Assembly: GCF_001544195.1 (NCBI RefSeq)
Contig: NZ_BCPY01000002.1
Coordinates: 1-64,000, forward strand
From: Tetragenococcus solitarius NBRC 100494
Lineage (GTDB): Bacteria > Bacillota > Bacilli > Lactobacillales > Enterococcaceae
Length of the DNA: 64,000 bases
Direction: 5' to 3'
The translations under genes and the position numbers were made by a program. The notes below the pieces were generated by a model, which worked only from the letters and a program-made list of their open reading frames with translations, made no database searches and was not told the DNA's origin. How positions within the stretch are numbered: the first letter of the stretch is position 1; each line of letters begins with the position of its first letter. Below are positions 34,726 to 44,271 of the stretch, one piece after another.

Positions 34726-36005
34726 CTAACTTTCACTTCTAGCTTTTACTGGCAAAATTAAATTCAAAACAATACCGATAACAGTCGCTAAAGCCATGCT
34801 GGTTAATTCAAAGCTACCAATTTTTAAATAAGCTCCTCCAATTCCAATGACCAAGATAGCCGCAGTAATCACTAAATTCCGTTTTTTATCGAAATTAACT
34901 TGGTTATCGATTAAAATGCGCAATCCACTAGAGGCAATAACACCAAATAGTAAAAAGCTAATACCTCCGATGACTGGCGTTGGGATACTATAGATTAAAC
35001 TGCTGATTTTTCCGATAAAACTAAATAAAATAGCAAAAAAAGCGGCGCCTCCAAGGACAAATGCACTATGAACTTTCGTAATAGCTAAAACACCAATATT
35101 TTCGCCATAACTTGTGGTAGGAGGACCGCCAATTAGACCTGCAATAATGGTGGATAATCCGTCAGCAAATAGCGTTTTTTTCAAACCAGGTGACTTAAAA
35201 AAATCACGTTTTGTAATCTTACTTAATACCATCAAATGTCCCATGTGTTCTGTCATCGTTACAAAAGCAATCGGCGCCATACTAATTAAAGCAGCCAAAG
35301 AGAAGTGAACATCATAATCGACAAACATCAATTGAAAATCGGGAACTTGAAACCAAGCCGCTTCTTTAACGGGCTGTAAATCAACAATTCCTACCACTAA
35401 AGCAAATAAATAGCCGCCTACAATGCCCAGCAAAATGGGAATTAAGCTAAAGAATCCTTTTAAGTACATATTAAAAAAGATCGTAATCGCTAAAGTGACC
35501 AAAGCAACAAGAAAGAACTTAGCATCATAGACGCCCTCATTAAACATCGCATTCTCTGCTGCATTTTGGGCCAGCCCTAAACCAATAACCATAATAACGG
35601 GGCCTACAACAATTGGGGGCAAGACTTCATCAATCCAGTCGGAACCAGCTTTAGCGATAATAAACGCTACAATGATATAAACAATACCAGAGTATATGAT
35701 TCCCTGGGCGACAGCTGGATAACCACTTGTTCCCATTAGTGATTGAATAGCTGTTATAAAAGCAAAGCTGCTGCCTAAATAAGCCGGTACAGCTCCTTTT
35801 GTGATTAAGATATATAAAAGAGAACCAACACCTGAGCTAAATAAAGCGATGCTTGGCTCTAGTCCAACGAGGATAGGTACCAAGACAGTAGCTCCAAACA
35901 TGGTAAACAAATGCTGTAAACTAAGGCCAACCCAAGGCCAGAATTTAGGACGATCTTTAATATCTAAAATCGCGTCTGAATTTCGAAACTCTTTTTTGTC
36001 TGCCA

Positions 36006-36006
<1 letters not shown>
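34726..36006 (-). CDS. uraA: uracil permease
   Basis: Uracil:proton symporter of the NAT/NCS2 family, 426 residues with about 14 membrane segments. Family hallmarks are [20 protein letters not shown] at the start, TEHMGHLM with the conserved substrate-binding Glu/His, and [20 protein letters not shown]. It is also named pyrP in enterococci and lactococci. Its ATG overlaps the pyrR stop codon by one base (TAATG), so translation is coupled to PyrR. Confidence 0.95.
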
Positions 36007-36566
<560 letters not shown>

Positions 36567-36574
36567 TTAATGCA

Positions 36575-36605
36575 TAAAAAAACTCCTGCCCGTTTAAGGC
36601 AGGAG
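36575..36605 (-). terminator. PyrR-controlled leader terminator
   Basis: CTCCTGCC and GGCAGGAG (36605-36598 and 36590-36583 on the reverse strand) form a perfect 8-bp GC-rich stem with a 7-base loop and a run of T to 36575. It lies 27 bases upstream of pyrR. Confidence 0.92.
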
Positions 36606-36725
36606 TGAACTTCCGCTGTGCTCTTAAAACCCATAGCGTATAAACCGCTATAATGGCTTTCAAGTCAATAATTCTCGTCTAGTTTTTCACTACCTTTTTA
36701 GCCTCACGGGACTAACTTAAAGGAT
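36606..36725 (-). promoter_or_regulatory. PyrR-binding leader (anti-antiterminator) of the pyr operon
   Basis: On the minus strand TCCTTTAAGTTAGTCC (around 36722-36707) followed by CGTGAGGCTAAAAAGG folds into the PyrR-binding hairpin; AGTCCCGTGAGGCT matches the known AGTCCAGAGAGGCT-type binding loop. The following sequence to 36606 should hold the antiterminator arm that competes with the terminator. UMP-bound PyrR would favour termination. Confidence 0.85.
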
Positions 36726-36749
36726 AAGCTGTAAAATTTTATTACACCA

Positions 36750-36778
36750 ACTATACAGTGATTTAAATTAAAAATCAA
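36750..36778 (-). promoter_or_regulatory. promoter of the pyr operon
   Basis: Minus-strand TTGATT (36778-36773) and TATAGT (36755-36750) spaced by 17 bases. The -35 region overlaps the last codons of the rluD-type gene upstream. Confidence 0.8.
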
Positions 36779-37682
36779 TCGATTTTCGTAAATTTTCTAA
36801 AGTTTTTTTAAAGACTTCAGGTAAAGGGGCCTCAAATGTAAGCTGTTCGCCTGTAGTCGGATGAATAAAACCAAGAAGACCCGCATGTAAAAATTGTCCA
36901 TTGCCTTTTAACGTTTTCTTAGGACCATAAACCGGATCTCCCGCTAACGGATAACCAATATATTTCATATGAACCCGAATTTGATGGGTTCGTCCTGTCT
37001 CTAGTTGCAGCTTAATTAAAGTAAAATTAGTAAAACGTTCTAAAACAGTAAAGTGCGTAACAGCAGGTTTGCCACCTTCAACAACATCTTGCATCTGGCG
37101 ATTTGTGCTAGAACGACCAATAGGAGCCGTAATTGTGCCTTTTTGATGTTTGATGTTTCCGTGAACTAAAGCTGTGTATTCACGTAAAATAGTTTTATCT
37201 TGTAATTGCTGGGCTAAAGAAGTGTGGCTTCGATCATTTTTAGCTACCATCAAAAGCCCAGAAGTATCTTTATCAATCCGATGTACAATTCCTGGGCGAA
37301 TGACGCCATTAATGCTTGATAGATGATCCAAGTGGTATAATAACGCATTGACCAATGTCTGATCAGGATGTCCTTTTGAAGGGTGTACCACCATCCCTTG
37401 CGGTTTATTCACTACTGCTAGATCCTGGTCTTGATAAATGATATCAAGTGGAAGATTACAAGCTTTTACATCTAAACTCTTTTCTTTGGGTACAAGAATA
37501 ACAAAACAGTCATTAGGCTTTACTTTATAATTTGTTTTCACTTTTTGATTGTCTAAAAGCACATTGCCATCTTTTAGCCATTGTTGAATTTGGGAGCGGC
37601 TATAAGAAGTTAGCTTGTCAGACAAGACCTTGTCAACGCGCCCTTGTTCCTTGGTTATCGTAATTTCTATCTTATTTGTCAT
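36768..37682 (-). CDS. RluD-family 23S rRNA pseudouridine synthase
   Basis: Isomerises uridines in 23S rRNA. The 304-residue protein has an N-terminal S4 RNA-binding domain (VDKVLSDKLTSYSRSQIQQWLKDGNVL), the catalytic motif HRIDKDTSGLLMVAKND with the essential Asp (about residue 140), and ETGRTHQIRVHM. The target cannot be set between RluD-type positions. It overlaps lspA by 4 bases (ATGA), a conserved pairing in Firmicutes. The pyr promoter sits in its last codons. Confidence 0.94.
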   Translation of the reverse strand: MTNKIEITITKEQGRVDKVLSDKLTSYSRSQIQQWLKDGNVLLDNQKVKTNYKVKPNDCFVILVPKEKSLDVKACNLPLDIIYQDQDLAVVNKPQGMVVHPSKGHPDQTLVNALLYHLDHLSSINGVIRPGIVHRIDKDTSGLLMVAKNDRSHTSLAQQLQDKTILREYTALVHGNIKHQKGTITAPIGRSSTNRQMQDVVEGGKPAVTHFTVLERFTNFTLIKLQLETGRTHQIRVHMKYIGYPLAGDPVYGPKKTLKGNGQFLHAGLLGFIHPTTGEQLTFEAPLPEVFKKTLENLRKSIDF

Positions 37683-38143
37683 GCACTTTTTCCTTTCAAA
37701 CGTTCTTCAAATAGAGTGTAAATAAATATCAAAATAACACCTACCACTAACGAAGAATCTGCGATATTAAAAACAGGAAACTGGATAAAATCTACTTGAA
37801 TCATATCCACTACATAGCCTAAACGAATCCGATCGATGAAGTTTCCTATAGCTCCTGCTAGAACAAGCGCTAGCCCAATCGTTAAAAATTTACTTTCGTT
37901 GCGATAATGAACCATCAAGTAAGACACTACAACCACAGCGATTAATGTAACTACCACAAAAAAGCTCGTTTTTCCTTCTAAAATACTCCAAGCAGCCCCA
38001 GTGTTTTTTACATAAGTAAGCGAAAGAAAATGGTCAACCATTGTCTGGATTTCTCCAAATTCTAAATTAGTTACAATCCAATACTTAACCCATTGATCAA
38101 TTCCGATAATTATTGCACTGAATAAAAAAAAGATGGCTATCAA
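37679..38143 (-). CDS. lspA: lipoprotein signal peptidase (signal peptidase II)
   Basis: Membrane aspartyl protease that removes lipoprotein signal peptides. The 154-residue protein has four membrane helices and the two catalytic Asp motifs: GAIGNFIDRI and VFNIADSS, plus the conserved KNTGAAWSIL. It starts at a TTG after GAGGAAAG. It is followed directly by the rluD-type gene. Confidence 0.95.
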   Translation of the reverse strand: MIAIFFLFSAIIIGIDQWVKYWIVTNLEFGEIQTMVDHFLSLTYVKNTGAAWSILEGKTSFFVVVTLIAVVVVSYLMVHYRNESKFLTIGLALVLAGAIGNFIDRIRLGYVVDMIQVDFIQFPVFNIADSSLVVGVILIFIYTLFEERLKGKSA

Positions 38144-38167
38144 TTATCTTTCCTCGTTTCTTAAGAA

Positions 38168-38851
38168 TTAAAAAATATCTCGCGGACGAACAATCCCTAA
38201 TAAATTTCCATTAGGATTTCCATCCTTCGTTATAAAAACAGCATCTAATAAACCATTGTTATGAAATTTTTGTTCCACTTCATTGATTGTTGTATCCTCT
38301 GCTACAAAGTCAAAGTTTGTCTGCTTGCCATCGGTAATAATCAGATCTTTAGCAGTCCGGTTTTCTAAATTGATTTTTCCTTCGGTACTTTCTTTAGCAA
38401 ACCAGTAACCTAACGCTTTTAAAGTGATCAATCCTTGGAAAACACCTTTTTTGTACAAGGGGAACTGTGAGTACCTTTTTGCAGCTACAATTTTTAATAA
38501 CTCACTAATTGGGATATCCTGCTCAAAACCAGTTACATTTTTAGCAAATCGTGGAATTACTGTTTCAGGTTGTAATAATTCCGTTTCAATTTTTTTAATT
38601 CGGTCTAAAATCCATTGGTTTGGCTCAGCAATCACAAAATCCTCACCAATTTGTTCATGAACAATGGCATTACGTAACTGTGAAATTTGTAGTAAGTCAT
38701 TTTCATAGGTTTTTACTGCTAGTTCTTCATGATTGCTTAATCTTCGTACCATTTGGTTAAATCCCATATTTTGTGGATTTTTTAATTGATCATTTAACCA
38801 TTTTTCGATGCGGTTAAAACTACTTAAAAAAGCTTCTGCTCGTTCGCCCAC
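38168..38851 (-). CDS. CBS-domain protein
   Basis: A 227-residue cytosolic protein. About residues 1-85 are helical (FNRIEKWLNDQLKN, RNAIVHEQIGEDFV) and resemble a HEPN/DUF-like helical region; residues about 95-225 form a pair of CBS domains (SELLKIVAAKRYSQFPLYKKG, and DTTINEVEQKFHNNGLLDAVFI). CBS pairs bind adenosine nucleotides and sense energy or c-di-AMP state. The regulated process is unknown. It starts at a GTG following GGAGGATACCAG. It lies between fhs and lspA on the same strand. Confidence 0.8.
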   Translation of the reverse strand: MGERAEAFLSSFNRIEKWLNDQLKNPQNMGFNQMVRRLSNHEELAVKTYENDLLQISQLRNAIVHEQIGEDFVIAEPNQWILDRIKKIETELLQPETVIPRFAKNVTGFEQDIPISELLKIVAAKRYSQFPLYKKGVFQGLITLKALGYWFAKESTEGKINLENRTAKDLIITDGKQTNFDFVAEDTTINEVEQKFHNNGLLDAVFITKDGNPNGNLLGIVRPRDIF

Positions 38852-38887
38852 CTGGTATCCTCCTTTATCCTTATTTAAACTGTCTAT

Positions 38888-40549
38888 TTAAAACAATCCG
38901 CTGGCATTGCCATTGACATCGATATCCATATTTAAGGCAGCTGGATATTTAGGTAAGCCCGGCATTGTCAAAATATTTCCGGTTAACACGACTAAAAAGC
39001 CAGCTCCCATTTTAGGAACGATTTCTCGAACAGTTAGAACAAAATCATCAGGAACGCCCAATAAATTAGCGTTATCTGACAACGAATATTGTGTTTTAGC
39101 AATACAAATTGGCAACTGATCCCAGCCGTTTTTCTCAAATTCCTTTAATTGTTTTCTAGCATTTGTTTCAAACGAAACCTCTCGAGCTCCATAAATTTCG
39201 CAAGCCACTTTTTTAATTTTGTCTTCTAGTGGTAAATAGTCTTGATAGAGTCGTTTATAGTCTGCTTTTTGCTGATTAATGGTATCTACTACCGTTTGGG
39301 CTAAATCTTTAGCCCCCATTCCACCCTCTGCCCAAGCAGAACTTCTTATTGCTTTCACACCTATTTTTTGACATAGCTTTTGTAATAAAGAAAGCTCACT
39401 TGTTTGATCCGTGGCAAATTCATTAATAGCCACTACAACGGGAAGCTGATATTTTTGCATATTTTGTACATGTTTTTTTAAGTTGGCAAATCCTTTTTCT
39501 AAAGCGGATAAATTTATATTTTCTAGCTGATCACTCGCTAAGCCTCCATGCATTTTTAACGCCCGAACCGTGGCTACTACCACTACGACATCGGGTGCTT
39601 TTTCTAAATTAGGTACTTTGATGTCTAAAAACTTTTCCGCTCCCAAATCTGCCCCAAAACCAGCCTCTGTCACTGCATATTCACCTAAACGTAAAGCAGC
39701 TTTTGTTGCAACTACACTGTTACATCCGTGAGCAATATTGGCAAAAGGTCCGCCATGGATAAAGGCAGGTGTTTGTTCCATCGTTTGTACAAGGTTGGGT
39801 TTCATAGCCTCTTTTAATAAAAGAGCTAAGGCCCCTTCTACTTGTAAATCATGGACAGTTACTGGTTGACTTTCATAAGTATAGCCGATAACAATTTTAG
39901 CCAAACGAGATTTTAGATCTGATAAATCCCTAGCTAGGCATACAACAGCCATGATTTCACTAGCCACCGAAATATCAAACCCTTCCTCACGTGGCACACC
40001 TTGAGCTTTATTACCTAGTCCTATTACCGTATGTCGTAATGCACGGTCATTTAAATCTAACGATCTTTTCCATATAATTTGTTGTGGATCTATTCCTAGT
40101 TCATTTCCCTGATGGATATGATTGTCGATTAAAGCGGAAAGTGCATTATTGGCTGTTGTAATTGCATGAATGTCACCTGTAAAGTGCAAATTTATTTCTT
40201 CCATGGGTAAGACTTGCGAATAGCCCCCTCCAGTAGCGCCTCCTTTTAATCCCATAACAGGCCCTAACGAAGGCTCTCTTAAAGCTAAAACAGCATTTTT
40301 ATGTATTTTTTTTAAACCATCTGCTAAACCAATTGAAACCGTCGTTTTACCTTCGCCAGCCGGCGTGGGGTTAATAGAAGTGACCAAAATCAATTTACCC
40401 AAAGGCGCCTTTTTATCTTCCGGTAAAGTAATTTTAGCTTTAAATTTACCATATAACTCAACAGATTCCTTTGAAATTTCCAATTTTTCCGCCACTGTCT
40501 CAATAGGCGCTAGCGTGGTTTGTTGTGCAATTTCTATGTCTGATAACAC
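38888..40549 (-). CDS. fhs: formate-tetrahydrofolate ligase
   Basis: Makes 10-formyl-THF from formate, THF and ATP for one-carbon metabolism. The 553-residue protein has the ATP-binding [15 protein letters not shown] loop, [19 protein letters not shown], and the C-terminal [18 protein letters not shown] motif typical of the family. It starts at a GTG after AAGGG. It is transcribed alone or with the downstream CBS gene (36 bases away). Confidence 0.96.
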   Translation of the reverse strand: MLSDIEIAQQTTLAPIETVAEKLEISKESVELYGKFKAKITLPEDKKAPLGKLILVTSINPTPAGEGKTTVSIGLADGLKKIHKNAVLALREPSLGPVMGLKGGATGGGYSQVLPMEEINLHFTGDIHAITTANNALSALIDNHIHQGNELGIDPQQIIWKRSLDLNDRALRHTVIGLGNKAQGVPREEGFDISVASEIMAVVCLARDLSDLKSRLAKIVIGYTYESQPVTVHDLQVEGALALLLKEAMKPNLVQTMEQTPAFIHGGPFANIAHGCNSVVATKAALRLGEYAVTEAGFGADLGAEKFLDIKVPNLEKAPDVVVVVATVRALKMHGGLASDQLENINLSALEKGFANLKKHVQNMQKYQLPVVVAINEFATDQTSELSLLQKLCQKIGVKAIRSSAWAEGGMGAKDLAQTVVDTINQQKADYKRLYQDYLPLEDKIKKVACEIYGAREVSFETNARKQLKEFEKNGWDQLPICIAKTQYSLSDNANLLGVPDDFVLTVREIVPKMGAGFLVVLTGNILTMPGLPKYPAALNMDIDVNGNASGLF

Positions 40550-40606
40550 AAGATTTCCCTTCTTTCTCTACTCATTTTACCGTTTTCAACATGATTTCTT
40601 TTCCAA

Positions 40607-41002
40607 CTAGACAGTTTTCACCGGGACACTTTCGGGCAATACCTTACAAAAGCTGCCCACCTGCTTTTTGTTCAATCGTAATTCCAAAGATTGCTCTTTT
40701 AGATAAATCGTCAACAGATTGCCAGAAATTTGAATAAGTCGAATTTGTTCAAATGGAATATAATCTGTTTTCCAAAATCGAGCATAATTAATTTGTAAGC
40801 CATTTTTATGAATAATGACTGCCCGTTGATAACCACGGTAAAAAAGAAGTAAAAAAACCACAATAAAAAGCATGCTCTTCCAGTGAACTTCAGCCCGTTC
40901 TAAGATAAACGACAGACTTAAAAACAAAAATATAAAAGTGATCGACCAGTAAATAATAGCTAAAGAATGTTCAGGCTGCCAACGGATTTTATTTTTTTTC
41001 AA
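40607..41002 (-). CDS. EbsA-like membrane protein
   Basis: A 131-residue protein with two adjacent membrane helices (SLAIIYWSITFIFLFLSLSFIL and SMLFIVVFLLLFYRGY) followed by a cytosolic PH-like beta domain (INYARFWKTDYIPFEQIRLIQISGN). The arrangement matches EbsA-family proteins of enterococci, originally linked to aggregation-substance-related surface expression, though its real role is unclear. The divergent neighbour is an RNase HI gene, as in some enterococcal genomes. The EbsA name is a likeness call, not proven. Confidence 0.65.
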   Translation of the reverse strand: MKKNKIRWQPEHSLAIIYWSITFIFLFLSLSFILERAEVHWKSMLFIVVFLLLFYRGYQRAVIIHKNGLQINYARFWKTDYIPFEQIRLIQISGNLLTIYLKEQSLELRLNKKQVGSFCKVLPESVPVKTV

Positions 41003-41085
41003 GTTGCTCTCCTTTCACATCTATCATTTCAGAATTTTGTATATTATAATCAAATCATTCAAGTAGTCTATTAGGAGGTTTACAA

Positions 41086-41502
41086 GTGATAAAGTCATAT
41101 ATTGACGCTTCAACTAAAGGAAATCCCGGTCCAAGTGGAGGCGGAATTATCCTTTTAGGGGACGGCATCTACGAACAAGAATCTTTTGCCCTTTCAGAAC
41201 TAACAAATCATCAAGCAGAATTTGCTGTTTTTAATTATTTACTTGATGATTTATACCAACGACAACTTTATAATCAAACCATTCTTGTTTACACTGACAG
41301 TCAAATTTTAGCGCAGACTGTTCAGAAAAACTATGCAAAAAATCCAGATTTCAAAAAATTCTTGGCAGAAATTCAAGAAAAGTTAACAAATTTCCCACTA
41401 TTATTGATTGAGTGGATTCCCGAAGCTAAAAATAAAGGAGCTGATCATTTAGCCAGACAAGGTTTGCAAAAAGCACTTCGTTTAAAGAATCGGCGAAAGT
41501 AG
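41086..41502 (+). CDS. RNase HI-family ribonuclease
   Basis: Degrades RNA of RNA-DNA hybrids. The 138-residue protein has the RNase H core: SYIDASTKGNPGPSGGG (first catalytic Asp), ELTNHQAEF (Glu), VYTDSQIL (Asp) and NKGADHLARQG (last Asp). It starts at a GTG 9 bases after AGGAGG. It converges on cls, with 21 bases overlap at the 3' ends. It belongs to the short RnhA-like type common in Lactobacillales, without the N-terminal hybrid-binding domain. Confidence 0.9.
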   Translation: MIKSYIDASTKGNPGPSGGGIILLGDGIYEQESFALSELTNHQAEFAVFNYLLDDLYQRQLYNQTILVYTDSQILAQTVQKNYAKNPDFKKFLAEIQEKLTNFPLLLIEWIPEAKNKGADHLARQGLQKALRLKNRRK

Positions 41503-42948
41503 ACGAGAAAAATTTTGTTTAAATTTTAGCCAATAAGATTGTTGATCAATCATCTCTTGCGTAAGCAAAGTCGCATGCTTCATGTCCTCTTCAAAAATCG
41601 CGGCTAAATCATTATTGATTTTTTCATCATAGGCAAAAGCACTTACTTCAAAGTTAAGTTCATAACTTCTGATATCTTGGTTGGTTGTACCAAAAGAAGC
41701 AATAGTATTGTCACTAACCAAAGTTTTTGCATGGATAAAACCATCCGTATAGATATAAATCTTGGCGCCTATTTTTTGAAATAAGTTCGCGTAGTACTGA
41801 GTAGCACGGTAGATAAATGGATGGTCTGGTATACAAGGAATCATAATGCGTACATCAACTCCTGAACGAATTGCGATGCAAAGCGCACTTGTCATTGAAT
41901 CATCTGGAATTAAATAAGGCGTTTGGATCCAAATTCTTTCCTTAGCTGCTACAATTGTTTTAATAAAGCCACCTTCAATAATTTGCTCAATAGACTCTGG
42001 GCCATCAGCCACAATTTGCATGGCTGCATCTTCTTTGTCCACTTGTGCAGGAATAACAAAGTAACGCTCTTCATATTCTAAAAGGTCTTCATTTTTCCGA
42101 ATCGAAGCATTCCAATCACGAATAAAGATTTCTTGTAAAGAAAAAGAAGCTGTCCCGACAATTCTAGCGTGAGTATCACGCCAGTAACCAAATTTTTCTG
42201 TCGTTTCGACATACTGATCTCCTACATTAAATCCGCCAACCCAGCCAATTTGACCGTCAACCACGACAATTTTACGATGTAAGTGATAGTTCAAGCGGGT
42301 TTTTCTGATTAAGTTCCTTGAAGTAATAAACGGCATTACTTTGCCGCCTGCTTCTTTTAGCGGTTTAAAGAATTTAACATTGGTTCGTCCACCCCACGGG
42401 TCAAAAACTAGACGAACTTCTACTCCTTCTCTAGCTTTTTTTACTAAAAGATCTAAAAAAGCATTCCCAATTTTATCATCAAAAAAAGCGTAATATTCTA
42501 CATGAATGTTGTCTTTGGCTTTTTTTATGTCTTCAAATAAATGAGAGAATTTTTCTTTACCATCAGTAAAAAATTCAACCTGGTTTCCTCTTGTAAGTGG
42601 TGACTCCTCCATATTAGCAAAAAATTGTTTTAATAGGACCGCTTCGTAAGGATAAGATTTTGGTGCATATTTTGTATTATTTTCTTCAATCATTTCGTTG
42701 ATTTCTTTGATTCGTTTTTGATGTTGCTCACTAAATAAATAAACCGTTTCTCTATCAATTCCTCTGCCAAAAAAGGAATACAAAATAAATCCTAAACCTG
42801 GTAAAAAAACTAAAGTCATCATCCAAGCAAGTATACTCGTGATTGAACGAGGGCGGCGAAATACTGTGATAAATGCACCAACAGTATTAATCAGAATTAA
42901 GCCCCAAATGATTTGATATAAAATGGCTAAGTCCGTTCTTAAGTCCAT
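41482..42948 (-). CDS. cls: cardiolipin synthase
   Basis: Condenses phosphatidylglycerol to cardiolipin in the membrane. The 488-residue protein has two N-terminal membrane helices and two phospholipase D motifs, HRKIVVVDGQIGWVGGFN and HAKTLVSDNTIASFGTTN. The frame starts at 42981, but GAGGGGG places the ATG at 42948 (MDLRTDLAILYQIIWG). It lies 10 bases downstream of a cation transporter gene on the same strand, suggesting cotranscription. Confidence 0.94.
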   Translation of the reverse strand: MDLRTDLAILYQIIWGLILINTVGAFITVFRRPRSITSILAWMMTLVFLPGLGFILYSFFGRGIDRETVYLFSEQHQKRIKEINEMIEENNTKYAPKSYPYEAVLLKQFFANMEESPLTRGNQVEFFTDGKEKFSHLFEDIKKAKDNIHVEYYAFFDDKIGNAFLDLLVKKAREGVEVRLVFDPWGGRTNVKFFKPLKEAGGKVMPFITSRNLIRKTRLNYHLHRKIVVVDGQIGWVGGFNVGDQYVETTEKFGYWRDTHARIVGTASFSLQEIFIRDWNASIRKNEDLLEYEERYFVIPAQVDKEDAAMQIVADGPESIEQIIEGGFIKTIVAAKERIWIQTPYLIPDDSMTSALCIAIRSGVDVRIMIPCIPDHPFIYRATQYYANLFQKIGAKIYIYTDGFIHAKTLVSDNTIASFGTTNQDIRSYELNFEVSAFAYDEKINNDLAAIFEEDMKHATLLTQEMIDQQSYWLKFKQNFSRLLSPIL

Positions 42949-42958
42949 TAGGTCCCCC

Positions 42959-44110
42959 TCAAAGTAAGTAATTATGATCAAGTCTTACATCCAAATGATA
43001 ATTTCCGATTCTTTGAACGACTAACTGTCGTATCTTTTCCAATAACTGATTTTCATCTTCTGAAATCTCTTCTGGAATAACTAAGTCAAACTGTAACACA
43101 TTCTCATTTTTTACACGTAAATCATGCATTTTTAAACCTTCACCCAAATCGGCTAAGATACTCGTCAGTTCTTTATTAATCCTCAGGTATTCATCATCAT
43201 GAATAGCCACTGGATCCAAATGACAAACTAGTTCTACATCAAGATTTTCTTTAAAGTCTTTTTCGATCATATCAATGATCTGATGGGCATAAGTTAGGCT
43301 CCAACAGGCGTCTATTTCAATGTGAACTGAAGCAAAATTACTCTGTGGCCCATAATTATGAACCAACAAGTCATGATACCCTAAAATTGAAGGATAATTG
43401 GAAAGGCGTGCTTCCATAACCCGTACCTCTTGTTCTGAAGGTCGACTCCCTAATAATTCATCGATAAAATCTTTAATCATTTTAATTCCAGTATAAATAA
43501 TGTAAAGGGCTAAAACAAACCCAATAAAACCATCAATATACCAATTCGTCAAATGCTCAATTAAGGCAGACACTAATACAGTAACCGTTGTAAACACATC
43601 ATTTAAACTATCTTTTCCCGAAGCTTGTAACGTTTGTGACTGTATTCTCTTTGCCAGACGCCGATACATTCTGCCTTGCCAGATTTTGATGAAAATTGAA
43701 GCTAGCAAAACAATAAATACAAAGGTAGAAAAAGAAATGCTTTCTGGTTCAAGTATTTTTTTAAAAGAGGTTTGTAAAAATTGAAAACCTACTATCATGA
43801 TAACAAAAGAAACAGCTAAACCACTAATATATTCGAAACGTTCGTGACCATAGGGATGTTCTTTGTCTGCTGGTTTAGCTGCAACTTTAAAACCGATCAA
43901 AGTTAAAAGCGAAGAAATCATGTCTGATAAACTATTGACGGCATCAGCCATAATCGAAACCGAATTAGCGACAAGCCCGATAAAGATTTTGCCAAAAAAC
44001 AAAATAACATTTGAAACTAGCCCCAGTACACCAGCAATTTGTCCAATTTTTGTCCGTTGTTCTTCTTTATTCTTATTTTTTAACATTTTTTCTACTAAAC
44101 GTTCAAGCAT
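42959..44110 (-). CDS. cation diffusion facilitator (CDF) family transporter
   Basis: A 383-residue metal exporter with six membrane helices and a C-terminal cytosolic domain. Metal-site motifs are present: DAVNSLSDMI (Asp pair on helix 2) and HPYGHERFEYISGL (helix 3 start). The C-terminal part is longer than in minimal CDFs, with a second ferredoxin-like region (from about residue 285). Zn, Mn or Fe cannot be told apart here; the HPYGHERFE pattern is common in the Mn/Fe-type MamM or YdfM-like group. AAGGAG precedes the ATG with a 10-base gap. Confidence 0.9.
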   Translation of the reverse strand: MLERLVEKMLKNKNKEEQRTKIGQIAGVLGLVSNVILFFGKIFIGLVANSVSIMADAVNSLSDMISSLLTLIGFKVAAKPADKEHPYGHERFEYISGLAVSFVIMIVGFQFLQTSFKKILEPESISFSTFVFIVLLASIFIKIWQGRMYRRLAKRIQSQTLQASGKDSLNDVFTTVTVLVSALIEHLTNWYIDGFIGFVLALYIIYTGIKMIKDFIDELLGSRPSEQEVRVMEARLSNYPSILGYHDLLVHNYGPQSNFASVHIEIDACWSLTYAHQIIDMIEKDFKENLDVELVCHLDPVAIHDDEYLRINKELTSILADLGEGLKMHDLRVKNENVLQFDLVIPEEISEDENQLLEKIRQLVVQRIGNYHLDVRLDHNYLL

Positions 44111-44221
44111 CGTCAGAAAACTCCTTGCTGTATAAAGTTAACAAATGAAAAAAATTCTTCGTTAACATCCGAATGCACCCTGCTATGCTTAAATTAACAA
44201 CAAATATCGAATAGTAAACAA

Positions 44222-44270
44222 AAGAGGCCGGAAAAAAACAAAAACTTTATATTTTCCAACCTTTTGTATA
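44222..44270 (-). terminator. terminator after alaS
   Basis: On the minus strand AAAGGTTGGAAAA and TTTTCCGGCCTCTTT can pair (several G-U) just after the alaS stop, with T-rich sequence in the loop. It is imperfect and the exact end is uncertain. Confidence 0.5.
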
Positions 44271-44271
44271 G